Of a stretch of DNA of 64,000 bases, positions 17,975-28,303 are shown one piece after another. The first letter of the stretch is position 1. The number at the start of each line of letters is the position of its first letter. Under the pieces are notes generated by a model. The model was not told the origin of the DNA, did no database searches, and saw nothing but the letters and a program-made list of their open reading frames with translations. Origin of the DNA: Haliotispira sp965263485 (lineage in GTDB: Bacteria; Spirochaetota; Spirochaetia; SP-2023); NCBI GenBank assembly GCA_965263485.1, contig CBDHHO010000004.1, positions 310,001-374,000 of the forward strand, written 5' to 3'. The position numbers were made by a program, and so were the translations under genes.

Positions 17975-19032
17975 CAGGATGCTCCCAAACCATGGCCACC
18001 ACCTTCTCCGGCCGAGTTTTGCGTAGTCTTGGCAGTTTTTTCGCCAGCAGGATCCGGTTTCTCTTCGCTCTGAAGCAACTCATCCCTTGGAGGAATTTGA
18101 ATTTCTTCAGTTCCGCTGAAGGGCAGCAGGGCCCGCAACAGGCGGCGCGGCCCCCAGTGCCGCGGGTGTTGTTCATCCGTTATCAGCAAATCTTCCAGCT
18201 CGCGCCGGATGCCTTCCATGCTCAAGTGTGAGCGCATCTGGGCATCAAAGGCCAGCGAAATGCGACCTGACTCTTCTGAGACCACCAGCACTACGGCATC
18301 ACTCTCACGGGCCAGTTCTATAGCAGCGCGGTGCCGGGTTCCGGTCCGCATGGTAAGCAGACTGTTTTCTTCTGGGTCAATGGGCAGGATGCAGCCCGCT
18401 GCCAGAATGCGCGACTGGTTCAAGACGATTGCGCCATCGTGCAGCGGAGTGTCAAAGGCGAATAGCGAGACCACCAGTTCACTTGTTGGCGTGGCGTTGA
18501 GCAGCGTGCCGGTACTGGTAATGTGGCGCAGCATGTTCTCGCGGCAGAACACCAGTAGCGCGCCGCGCCTCTTGCGCACCAGAATTTCGCAGGCTTCGAT
18601 CATTTTGTGGATGACTTCCTGACTCTGATGCTGTCGGTTGAAATAATGCGACAGGCCCTGGCGGCCAATTTGCACAAAGATGCGACGCAGCTCGGGCTGC
18701 AAAATTACCGCTAGGATAACCAACAGCGTAGGAATGATGCGATCAAGCAGCCACAGCAGAAATTCCAAGCGCAGCAGCGCAGCCGTGATGTACAGCAAGC
18801 CGATCGACAGCACTCCGTAAAGGAGCTCCTGAGCCCCCGCGGCGACCAGCGCTTTATAGCCTTTGTAGAGCAGATAGCTCAGGATGGTGATGCTGAGAAC
18901 AGGAGCCCCGTAGTACCAGAAACTCTGCAGCAATGAGGAAGCGGGGCTGAGCCCGGAGGCCCAGCCCTCCCAGATACTGCTCCATTTGGACTGTAGCTGG
19001 CTCAGCAGCTGGTCAATCCTTGCCATTTGCAA
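17974..19032 (-). CDS. cdaA: membrane-bound diadenylate cyclase CdaA (c-di-AMP synthase)
   Basis: 352 residues. Three hydrophobic N-terminal helices (about 40-115) precede a DAC (DisA_N) domain. The catalytic signatures are visible: DGA in LHDGAIVLNQ (about residue 197) and RHR in GTRHRAAIEL (about 231). It condenses two ATP to c-di-AMP, the messenger controlling osmolyte transport and wall homeostasis. The TTG at 19032 is preferred because GAGGG lies about 6 bases before it; an ATG two codons later is the alternative. It follows thrS by 49 bases and overlaps the YbbR gene. No glmM lies next to it, unlike in many Firmicutes. Confidence 0.92.
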   Translation of the reverse strand: MQMARIDQLLSQLQSKWSSIWEGWASGLSPASSLLQSFWYYGAPVLSITILSYLLYKGYKALVAAGAQELLYGVLSIGLLYITAALLRLEFLLWLLDRIIPTLLVILAVILQPELRRIFVQIGRQGLSHYFNRQHQSQEVIHKMIEACEILVRKRRGALLVFCRENMLRHITSTGTLLNATPTSELVVSLFAFDTPLHDGAIVLNQSRILAAGCILPIDPEENSLLTMRTGTRHRAAIELARESDAVVLVVSEESGRISLAFDAQMRSHLSMEGIRRELEDLLITDEQHPRHWGPRRLLRALLPFSGTEEIQIPPRDELLQSEEKPDPAGEKTAKTTQNSAGEGGGHGLGAS

Positions 19033-19081
19033 TACTTTCCCTCACGGACCGGCCTTAAAAGCTGCCATTTCGGACAGTCTG

Positions 19082-20863
19082 CTAAGATTTTGGGAAAACT
19101 CCATACCCCGAAAAATCCTCGATCAAGTCGATGGCACGGCTCTGCTGCAAGTCCCGACAAGCCAGAGCGAAGGACTGCTGCGCCACCGCACCCAGTTGTT
19201 TGTTGCCCCGCGCGCGCACCGCCACTGTGCCCTCGGCAGCCTCTTTGTCGCCCAGCACCAAAATATAGGGGGGTTTGTCCTTCTGCGCCCGTTTAATCTT
19301 GGTGTTCAGGCTCTCATCGCGCTCTAGGTAGTTGAGGCGCAGACCCAGCTCCCTGAGCCGGGTGTAGAGCCGGTCGGCAGCCGCTTTGTGCTCGATACGG
19401 ATCGGAATAATGGCCACCTGCACCGGCGAGAGCCAGAACGGGAACAAGCCGCCAAAGTGCTCAATCAGTACGCCGAAGAAGCGCTCAATCGAGCCCAGCA
19501 GGGCGCGGTGCACCATGTAGGGCCGCTGCTCGCTGCCGTCTGAGGCGGTGTAAGAAATATCAAAGCGTTCGGGCAGATTGAAGTCAAACTGAATGGTCGA
19601 AAGCTGCCATTCGCGCCTCATCGCATCGCGCACCTTCAAATCGATTTTGGGGCCGTAGAACGCACCGCCGCCCTCGTCCACACCGTAGGGTATGCCTTCT
19701 GCCTCCAGGGCCTTGACCAGCGATTGCCGGGCCAGTTCCCAGCGCGCGGCTTCCCCCACCGCTTTTTCGGGCCGGGTCGAAAGGTAGGCCGAGATCTCTT
19801 CAAAACCGAAGGTGCGCAGCATCCCCCGCGAGAAGCGCAGCACGCGCAGGATCTCTTCTTCGACCTGCTCCTGAGTACAGAAGATGTGAGCATCGTCCTG
19901 GGTGAAACCGCGCGCCCGCATCAGGCCGTGCATAGTGCCCGAACGCTCGTAGCGGTACACCGTGCCCAGCTCGGCCCAGCGGAACGGCAGGTCCCGGTAG
20001 GAATGCTTGCCATTCTGATAGATCATGATGTGAAAGGGACAGTTCATCGGTTTGATGTAATAGGGGTTTTCGTCGATGTCCATCGGCGCGAACATGCCTT
20101 CGGCGTAAAAGTCCAAGTGGCCCGAAGTCTGCCACAGCCAGGAACGGCCCATGTGCGGGGTAAAAATAATTTCGTAGCCGTTTTCCTGGTGTTGCCTGCG
20201 CCAGAAGTCTTCCAGGGCCACGCGCAGGCGGCCTCCTTTGGGATGCCAGTAGACCAGCCCCGAACCGGCTTCGTCGTGCAGCGAAAACAAGTCCAGCTCT
20301 TGCCCGAGTTTGCGGTGGTCGCGCTTCTTCATTTCTTTGAGCAGCAGCAGGTGTTCTTTGAGCTCGCCGGGTGTCTCGAAGGCCAGGCCATAGATGCGCT
20401 GCATCATGGGGTTGTTTTCATCACCGCGCCAGTACGAACCCGCCACCGAAAGCAGCTTGAAGGCTTTGCGGGGAATTTCGGACATATTCGCCACATGGGG
20501 GCCCCGGCACAGGTCGACAAAGTCGCCACAGCGATAGAGGCTGAGGTCTTCGCCGCGCTCAAGAATGCCGTTGATCAACTCCATTTTGTAGCGATCTCCG
20601 GCAAAGCGCTCGCGCGCTTGTTCGGTGCTCACCTGTTCGCACACAAAGTCGGCTTTCTGCTTGAGCAATTCCCGCATCTTGACTTCGATCTGCGGCAGGT
20701 CTTCCGCAACGATGCGGTGCTCTAGGTCCAAGTCGTAGTAGAAGCCGTTTTCTGTGGTCGGTCCCACACCCATTCTGACATCGCCGTAGAGCTCTTGGAC
20801 GGCATAGGCCATCACGTGGGCCAAAGAGTGGCGGATTTCTTCGATACCGGGCGCATGGGACAT
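19082..20863 (-). CDS. thrS: threonyl-tRNA synthetase without TGS domain
   Basis: 593 residues from the ATG at 20863, preceded by AGGAAG about 11 bases upstream. It charges tRNA-Thr. The editing domain starts immediately (EEIRHSLAHVMAYAVQELYG). The class II core is visible as PMNCPFHIMIYQ, YERSGTMHGLMRARGF and HRALLGSIERFFGVLIEH, followed by the anticodon-binding domain (VAIIPIRIEHKAAADRLYTR). The N-terminal TGS domain of about 60 residues found in E. coli ThrRS is absent. The open frame extends 44 codons upstream, but that part (MSLPFIYPCDCPKPMLLLCF) does not resemble TGS. First gene of thrS-cdaA-ybbR. Confidence 0.93.
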   Translation of the reverse strand: MSHAPGIEEIRHSLAHVMAYAVQELYGDVRMGVGPTTENGFYYDLDLEHRIVAEDLPQIEVKMRELLKQKADFVCEQVSTEQARERFAGDRYKMELINGILERGEDLSLYRCGDFVDLCRGPHVANMSEIPRKAFKLLSVAGSYWRGDENNPMMQRIYGLAFETPGELKEHLLLLKEMKKRDHRKLGQELDLFSLHDEAGSGLVYWHPKGGRLRVALEDFWRRQHQENGYEIIFTPHMGRSWLWQTSGHLDFYAEGMFAPMDIDENPYYIKPMNCPFHIMIYQNGKHSYRDLPFRWAELGTVYRYERSGTMHGLMRARGFTQDDAHIFCTQEQVEEEILRVLRFSRGMLRTFGFEEISAYLSTRPEKAVGEAARWELARQSLVKALEAEGIPYGVDEGGGAFYGPKIDLKVRDAMRREWQLSTIQFDFNLPERFDISYTASDGSEQRPYMVHRALLGSIERFFGVLIEHFGGLFPFWLSPVQVAIIPIRIEHKAAADRLYTRLRELGLRLNYLERDESLNTKIKRAQKDKPPYILVLGDKEAAEGTVAVRARGNKQLGAVAQQSFALACRDLQQSRAIDLIEDFSGYGVFPKS

Positions 20864-20977
20864 GGTTATAGAGCTTCCTGCAATTGGTGAATAGGCTCTT
20901 TGGCACTGTGTGAAATAGCGTGTCAAGATCAGATCAAAGCATAGCAAAAGCATTGGCTTTGGGCAATCGCAAGGGTA

Positions 20978-21061
20978 AATGAAGGGTAATGACATGGGGC
21001 CGCAAAAAAAGAGCAGCTTCGGCTGCTCTTTTTTTGCGGCCCCATGTCATTACCCTTCATT
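20978..21061. terminator. bidirectional rho-independent terminator with 40-bp perfect arms
   Basis: Arms 20978-21017 and 21022-21061 are exact reverse complements around a TTCG tetraloop. The core is GAGCAGC-TTCG-GCTGCTC flanked by A7 and T7 tracts, a textbook terminator on either strand. The outer 26 bases of pairing are far longer than termination needs. It separates tRNA-Leu from thrS, both transcribed on the reverse strand. Confidence 0.92.
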
Positions 21062-21076
21062 ACCCATGTCAACCCA

Positions 21077-21160
21077 TGCCTAGAAAAGGACTCGAACCTT
21101 CACGGGGTCACCCCCACTAGTCCCTGAAACTAGCGTGTCTACCAATTCCACCACCTAGGC
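21077..21160 (-). tRNA. tRNA-Leu (anticodon CAG)
   Basis: An 84-base type II tRNA on the reverse strand. The acceptor 5' strand GCCTAGG pairs with TCTAGGC plus discriminator A. The D-arm TGGTGGAATTGGTAGACACG is typical of Leu, the anticodon loop is TTCAGGG (anticodon CAG, reads CUG), followed by a variable arm and T-arm GTTCGAGTCC. The 3' CCA is not encoded. It has a strong promoter upstream and a terminator downstream. Confidence 0.95.
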
Positions 21161-21173
21161 ATTGAGGCGCAGC

Positions 21174-21202
21174 AATATAGAATAATCAAGGCTCTTTGTC
21201 AA
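21174..21202 (-). promoter_or_regulatory. sigma-70-type promoter of tRNA-Leu
   Basis: On the reverse strand, a perfect TTGACA (21197-21202) lies 17 bases from TATATT (21174-21179), which ends 13 bases before the tRNA 5' end. Confidence 0.88.
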
Positions 21203-21242
21203 TTATGCTGCTCCGAGTATGTTGAGCCAAAATGATCATGCA

Positions 21243-21315
21243 GGGCAGCTCTAAAAATTCCCCACCACAGAAAGATGCTGCGCCAGACTCGGTCTTTTTC
21301 ACCGAACGGCTTTTA
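21243..21315. repeat. left-end fragment of a repeat variant
   Basis: GGGCAGCTCTAAAAATTCCC is followed by CCACCACAGAAAGATGCTGC and CCAGACTCGGTC, an interior also found at 62495-62535. No right end is visible. Confidence 0.6.
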
Positions 21316-21352
21316 TACAAAGATTATTCCGCATTGGCAAACAAATTGCGTG

Positions 21353-21381
21353 TTGACCTTACAAGCTCGCTTTGGTATAGT
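21353..21381 (+). promoter_or_regulatory. strong promoter, probably for gap-pgk
   Basis: TTGACC (21353-21358) and TATAGT (21376-21381) are separated by 17 bases on the forward strand. The next forward gene is gap at 21795. The predicted leader would contain two palindromic repeats. Confidence 0.7.
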
Positions 21382-21394
21382 GGCTGGCTCTAAA

Positions 21395-21558
21395 GGGAAC
21401 CTCTAAAAATTCCAATTCCGCGCTGAATCGCGATCTTGTTGCCGAGTCGCTTCGTCAGCAAAGCCTTACCATACAGCAAAGTATGCTTCGGCTTCGCTTC
21501 CTCGCTATCGGCAAAATCTCGCTGATTCAGCATCGAAAGCGAATTTTTAGAGGTTCCC
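21395..21558. repeat. palindromic mobile repeat, 164-bp copy, TSD TAAA
   Basis: Left end GGGAACCTCTAAAAATTCC and right end GAATTTTTAGAGGTTCCC, exactly 164 bp, flanked by TAAA at 21391-21394 and 21559-21562. The variable end base is complementary between the two termini (GGGAACC and GGTTCCC). It lies just after the gap promoter. Confidence 0.92.
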
Positions 21559-21611
21559 TAAACAGACCACCGGGACAGCCATCGGAAACAGCTCGCTGTA
21601 ACCCTTATCCA

Positions 21612-21768
21612 GGGCAGCTCTAAAAATTCCAGTTTCGCGCTTGGAGCGGCGATCTTATTGGTGAGAGCAAAGCTGTGGCAGAACCCTGCTGCAAAGCCCG
21701 TCCCAAACCATCACCCGGTAACAGGACTGAACGCGCCATCGAAATGGGGTATGTTTTTAGAGCTTCCC
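21612..21768. repeat. palindromic repeat variant with GCAGC/GCTTC ends
   Basis: Left end GGGCAGCTCTAAAAATTCC, right end GTTTTTAGAGCTTCCC. The interior has diverged and the flanks (TCCA, TATA) do not match. It ends 12 bases before the gap ribosome-binding site region. Confidence 0.75.
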
Positions 21769-21794
21769 TATACTCTAATGAAGGAGGTCTTTGA

Positions 21795-22793
21795 ATGAAG
21801 ATCGCTATTAATGGTTTTGGCCGCATCGGTCGGGCCGTGTTTAAAATCGCTCAGGACCGGGGCATCGACGTTGTGGCCATCAACGACTTGACGGATGTCG
21901 CCACCCTCGCCCATCTCTTGAAGTACGATTCCTCATACGGCGTCTACAACAAGAAAATTGAAGCCAGAGACAGCGCAATTTTGGTAGACAGTAAAGAGGT
22001 CAAAATACTGGCTGAGCGCAATCCCAAGAAACTGCCCTGGCGCGACCTCGGTGTGGACATCGCCATTGAGTCCACCGGTATTTTCCGCAAGGCCGATAGC
22101 GAAAAGGGTGGCTACAAAGACCATATTACAGCCGGTGCTAGGAAGGTCGTCCTGACCGTGCCTGCCGGCGATACCATCGATCAGACCATCGTAATGGGTG
22201 TCAACGATAACTTGCTTGACCTCAGCAACACCGCGTTCTCCAACGCCTCCTGTACTACCAACTGCCTGGCTCCGATCAGCAAGGTCATCAACGACCAGTT
22301 TGGTATTGAGAAGGGTCTGATGAACACCATCCACTCCTATACCAACGACCAGGCTCTGCTCGACCAGCCTCACCGTGATTTGCGCCGCGCCCGGTCAGCC
22401 GCACTCTCCATCATTCCCACCTCCACTGGCGCGGCCAAGGCCATCAGTCAGGTAATCCCCGAGTTGGAAGGCAAGATGCACGGTTTTGCCATGCGCGTTC
22501 CCACTCCCACCGGCTCTGTGGTAGACCTGACCGTGCAACTGGCCAAAGATCCTTCGGTCGAAGAGTTGAACGCAGCCGTCAAAGCCGCGGCGGAAGGCCC
22601 AATGAAAGGCATCCTGAAGTATGAAACCGATCCTATTGTCTCGCGCGATGTGTTTGGCAACACTCATTCTTCGATCTTTGATGCCCGGCTGACAATAAAA
22701 AAGGGCGAGGGCTTCTTCAAGGTGATCTCCTGGTACGACAATGAATGGGGTTACGCCAACCGTGTGGTTGACCTGACCTTGAAGCTGGTGTAA
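21795..22793 (+). CDS. gap: glyceraldehyde-3-phosphate dehydrogenase
   Basis: A 332-residue NAD-dependent GAPDH of glycolysis, converting glyceraldehyde 3-phosphate to 1,3-bisphosphoglycerate. The Rossmann start INGFGRIGRAVFK, the catalytic ASCTTNCLAP (Cys near 153) and the C-terminal WYDNEWGYANRV are intact. AAGGAGG lies 7 bases before the ATG. pgk follows after 18 bases, so the two consecutive glycolytic steps form an operon. The only strong promoter seen is about 410 bases upstream, beyond two inserted repeats. Confidence 0.97.
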   Translation: MKIAINGFGRIGRAVFKIAQDRGIDVVAINDLTDVATLAHLLKYDSSYGVYNKKIEARDSAILVDSKEVKILAERNPKKLPWRDLGVDIAIESTGIFRKADSEKGGYKDHITAGARKVVLTVPAGDTIDQTIVMGVNDNLLDLSNTAFSNASCTTNCLAPISKVINDQFGIEKGLMNTIHSYTNDQALLDQPHRDLRRARSAALSIIPTSTGAAKAISQVIPELEGKMHGFAMRVPTPTGSVVDLTVQLAKDPSVEELNAAVKAAAEGPMKGILKYETDPIVSRDVFGNTHSSIFDARLTIKKGEGFFKVISWYDNEWGYANRVVDLTLKLV

Positions 22794-22811
22794 GGGAGGG
22801 AAGGTACTCCG

Positions 22812-24011
22812 ATGGCTGTACAAAGCATTGAAGAACTGAATGTAAAACCGGGCTTGAGCGGCAAACGCGCCTTGATGCGCGTTGATTTTAACGTGCCCCT
22901 CAAAGACGGGAAAATCATGGATGACACGCGCATCCGCGCGGCCCTGCCTTCCATTCAGTATGTGCGGGAGCAGGGAGCATCTCTGATCCTGATGAGTCAT
23001 CTGGGCAGGCCGACCGAGGCCAGAGAGCCGGAGTGCAGCCTAGTTCAGATCAAGGACCGGCTGGCGGAGCTGGCCGGAGCACCGGTGCGGTTCTGCCGCA
23101 AGACCATAGGGGCAGAGGCCGAAGCGGCGGCCTCTGCTTTGAAGCCCGGCGAAATCCTGCTGCTGGAAAACACGCGCTACTACGGCAAGCTGGAAACTAA
23201 GAATGATATCGGCTTTGCCCGACAGCTTGCGGCTCTGGGCGATGTCTTTATCAACGACGCCTTCGGCTCGGCGCACCGCGCCCACGCCTCGACAGAGGGT
23301 GTGGCCCATCTTCTGCCTTCAGCAGCGGGCTTTCTGATGAGCAAGGAATGCCGGTTTTTTGACAAGGTGCTCACCAGACCGGAACACCCCTGCTTGGCGA
23401 TTATCGGCGGAGCCAAGGTTTCTTCGAAAATCTCGGTGCTGGAAAAATTACTGGAAGTTTGTGATACCTTTATCATCGGCGGCGGTATGTCCTACACCTT
23501 TAGCAAAGTGCTGGGCAACAGTATCGGCACCTCGCTCTTTGAAGCGGACCATGTGGAGACGGCCCGTTCCTTTTTGGAAAAAGCCAGGGCCAAAGGCATA
23601 GAGGTGCTGCTGCCACTTGATTATAAGGTAGCTGCCGAGTTTGACGAAAATGCTCCAGCAGAAGTGCTGAATGATGTTCATATTCCCGATGACCGCATGG
23701 GTATGGATGTCGGGCCCAAGACCATTGAACTGTTCCGCCGGAAGATCGCTCAGGCCAAAATGGTGATTTGGAATGGCCCGGTCGGGGTCTTTGAGTTTGA
23801 CCAGTTTGCCGAAGGAACGTCTTCTATTGCCCAATTTGTGGCCGAACTGCACGGCAGGGCCACTACGGTGATCGGCGGCGGAGACTCGGTGGCTGCAGTC
23901 AACAAGTTTCACCTAGCCGATAAAATGAGTCACGTCTCAACCGGTGGAGGTGCTTCGCTGGAGTACCTAGAAGGCAAGGAACTGCCGGGCGTGAAGATCC
24001 TGGAGAAGTAA
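22812..24011 (+). CDS. pgk: phosphoglycerate kinase
   Basis: A 399-residue monomeric kinase that makes ATP from 1,3-bisphosphoglycerate in glycolysis. Signatures include RVDFNVPL near the N-terminus, SHLGRPTEAREPECSL, NDAFGSAHRAHAST, and the glycine-rich GGGDSVAAVNKF near the C-terminus. A purine-rich GGGAGGGAAGG precedes the ATG. Co-transcribed with gap. Confidence 0.97.
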   Translation: MAVQSIEELNVKPGLSGKRALMRVDFNVPLKDGKIMDDTRIRAALPSIQYVREQGASLILMSHLGRPTEAREPECSLVQIKDRLAELAGAPVRFCRKTIGAEAEAAASALKPGEILLLENTRYYGKLETKNDIGFARQLAALGDVFINDAFGSAHRAHASTEGVAHLLPSAAGFLMSKECRFFDKVLTRPEHPCLAIIGGAKVSSKISVLEKLLEVCDTFIIGGGMSYTFSKVLGNSIGTSLFEADHVETARSFLEKARAKGIEVLLPLDYKVAAEFDENAPAEVLNDVHIPDDRMGMDVGPKTIELFRRKIAQAKMVIWNGPVGVFEFDQFAEGTSSIAQFVAELHGRATTVIGGGDSVAAVNKFHLADKMSHVSTGGGASLEYLEGKELPGVKILEK

Positions 24012-24049
24012 ATTCCCCAGATGCTGGGTTGATATTGTACTGCCTCCAA

Positions 24050-24112
24050 GGGCAGCTCTAAAAATCCCCCGCCACAGAAAACGATACCATTTAAGGGGAC
24101 CTCTAAACATTG
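24050..24112. repeat. compact repeat ends downstream of pgk
   Basis: A GGGCAGCTCTAAAAATCCCC left end with CCGCCACAGAAAACGATACC is followed at 24095 by a second left end, GGGGACCTCTAAACATTGGG. The second one abuts the stop codon of the reverse-strand gene at 24117 and may be the left boundary of a composite unit ending at 25467. Confidence 0.65.
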
Positions 24113-24116
24113 GGAA

Positions 24117-25448
24117 TTAACCAATACGATGCCGTAGTAAAGGCGCTCTCTCGGGGCGACGCTTCTTCCGGATCTTGGTATAGACTCCCCTTTTCCCCAG
24201 TATTTCAAGCGGATTAAGGAAATACTGAAAGCTAATGTTGAGTGAATGAATCAGCTGTACTTGGGGGAACCCGATGGAGCTGTATTGGAGCCGTTGTCCC
24301 GAGACATAATATTGCACTATATGATACCTGGTCTCCGGGTAAAGCAGCACAGGAAAATAGCGCAGAGAGTAGCCTACATAAAAACGAAAACCCATAATCT
24401 CGAAATATCCGCCCACAGAAAAAGCCAGTCGGGTAGTCAGGGATTGGGAGTTGAGCTGAGATTTTTGCAAAGTCGAATAGGATGGGACCGGATTGGTATT
24501 GAAAATCGTGATGGAGTCGGGCAGCCGGGGCTCTGCCAGCTCCAGACTCTCACTGGTTGGAATGCCCAGCGCGGCAGTCAGCATGACGCGCAGACCCAGC
24601 AAGGTTTTAGTTCGGGCACTCAAGACCCAGGGCAGGAGGAAGGCCACACCCAGCTCGAAAAATATCGTATCCTTCTGGTACCTGACAGCATAGCTGGCCT
24701 GGCGCTGAATCTGTCCCTGAAAATACTGTTTCTCATCCCCCACGGTTGCGAGTGGGCTGAGAAACGAATCTGACTGGTAGCCGAGGCCCAACATGAGCTC
24801 CATAAAATGGGAAAAATGGAGGATCATGCTCAGTTCGTAGTAGTTATTGAACACCGGTATGGTTCTATTGACCGGACTGGCATTGAGAATGCGGTTGTAG
24901 TAAAAATACGGCGCGGGTACAGTTTCAGCAGAAGTCAAGTCGCCGATATCGAGGAACTGGGGCAAGCCCAGGTGGGCATCCATGGCAAAGCCCAGGCGGA
25001 ATTCGTCGTTAAAACGCCGTTTTTCCTTTGCTGCCTGCTTGCGCGCCAGTTTTTCCTGTTCTTTGCGATATGTTTCCCTGAGCTTCTCCTCCTCCGGACT
25101 CAGGGCCGGAGTCCGGGGCGGGTTCTCTGCGGGGTCGATGGCGTATTCATCGTCATAGCGGTAGCCAAAACTGCTGGGCCGGGGTGCTTCCGGGTATTGG
25201 CGAAGATCGGGTTGCGCCTCCTGTGCTTCGCCAGACTGAAACAAATCGTTACCCCCCGGTCGGTTTGTCTGAACTTCCTGAGCATACAGGGGCAAAACCC
25301 CGAACCGGGCCGGGAACATTGCGGCAAAGTCCTCGCAATTAAATGCCGCTATAAGCACGAGCACCACCCGCAACCAGCGACTGTAAAAAACGCGCAGAGC
25401 AGCAGTTCCGGGGGGAGGCGGGGGTACCGGGGCAGGCGTTACGTTCAT
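24117..25448 (-). CDS. putative outer-membrane protein, enclosed by repeat ends
   Basis: 443 residues from the ATG at 25448. A Pro-rich start is followed by a hydrophobic segment and a possible signal cleavage at LPLYAQE. A charged helical region comes next (SPEEEKLRETYRKEQEKLAR), then a C-terminal half of alternating hydrophobic and aromatic strands (LRLFYVGYSLRYF-like patterns, ending in LNISFQYFLNPLEIL) typical of outer-membrane beta barrels. I recognise no named family. A repeat left end lies 5 bases past the stop codon and a repeat right end lies 2 bases before the start codon, so the coding sequence is almost exactly framed. No Shine-Dalgarno is visible. Confidence 0.6.
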   Translation of the reverse strand: MNVTPAPVPPPPPGTAALRVFYSRWLRVVLVLIAAFNCEDFAAMFPARFGVLPLYAQEVQTNRPGGNDLFQSGEAQEAQPDLRQYPEAPRPSSFGYRYDDEYAIDPAENPPRTPALSPEEEKLRETYRKEQEKLARKQAAKEKRRFNDEFRLGFAMDAHLGLPQFLDIGDLTSAETVPAPYFYYNRILNASPVNRTIPVFNNYYELSMILHFSHFMELMLGLGYQSDSFLSPLATVGDEKQYFQGQIQRQASYAVRYQKDTIFFELGVAFLLPWVLSARTKTLLGLRVMLTAALGIPTSESLELAEPRLPDSITIFNTNPVPSYSTLQKSQLNSQSLTTRLAFSVGGYFEIMGFRFYVGYSLRYFPVLLYPETRYHIVQYYVSGQRLQYSSIGFPQVQLIHSLNISFQYFLNPLEILGKRGVYTKIRKKRRPERAPLLRHRIG

Positions 25449-25449
25449 G

Positions 25450-25468
25450 CTATTTTTAGAGGTCCCCC
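25450..25468. repeat. solo right end of the palindromic repeat
   Basis: CTATTTTTAGAGGTCCCCC with no left half adjacent. It is oriented as the partner of the left end at 24095 across the intervening gene. Confidence 0.65.
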
Positions 25469-25602
25469 TAAAAAGTGTATCTGGTTTGGTTTTCACATTA
25501 TTGGCAAGGATATCATTATTTGCTAGAATGCTCGGGGTATATTCTCCTGTTTTGCTGAATTTGGAATATGATGCTATGGAGAACATTCCTTTCCAGTATA
25601 CT

Positions 25603-25710
25603 GGGGAACCTCTGGAACTTGTATCGCTTTGCCAGATTTGTACTGTTGCCCTGCCCGGGGTAACGATAGTGCCTTTCGATGCCCAACAAGCGAATTTTCA
25701 GAGGCGCCCC
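25603..25710. repeat. degenerate copy of the palindromic repeat
   Basis: Left end GGGGAACCTCTGGAACTTG, interior TATCGCTTTGCCAGATTTGT, right end GCGAATTTTCAGAGGCGCCCC. The flanks do not match. Confidence 0.65.
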
Positions 25711-25834
25711 AAAGAAGCTTGAAAAAGCTTTCAAAATATCATTCAGCGCCAACGTGGTGCAAGAGGAGCCCTTAAGAACAGCTCCTCAACAGGCGATGAG
25801 TTATCAGCCTAGGAAGTATAGAGGGAGAACCGAT

Positions 25835-28180
<2,346 letters not shown>

Positions 28181-28303
28181 GGAATGACTCAGGATCTTCA
28201 TTCCAGGCCAGGCTCAGGTTTTTTTGGTACTTCCTGTGCTTCCTAGGGGGGGCACTCCGTGTCTCGCCGCCGGACGTGAAGTCTAACAGGGAGTGGGGCT
28301 GCT

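Noticed and set aside
19724..20725. A 333-codon open frame on the strand opposite thrS
   Set aside because: It is antisense to a well-supported thrS with clear class II motifs and has no recognisable product.
20873..20995. N-terminal extension of ThrRS upstream to 20995 as a TGS domain
   Set aside because: The extra 44 residues do not resemble TGS and the best-supported ATG is at 20863.
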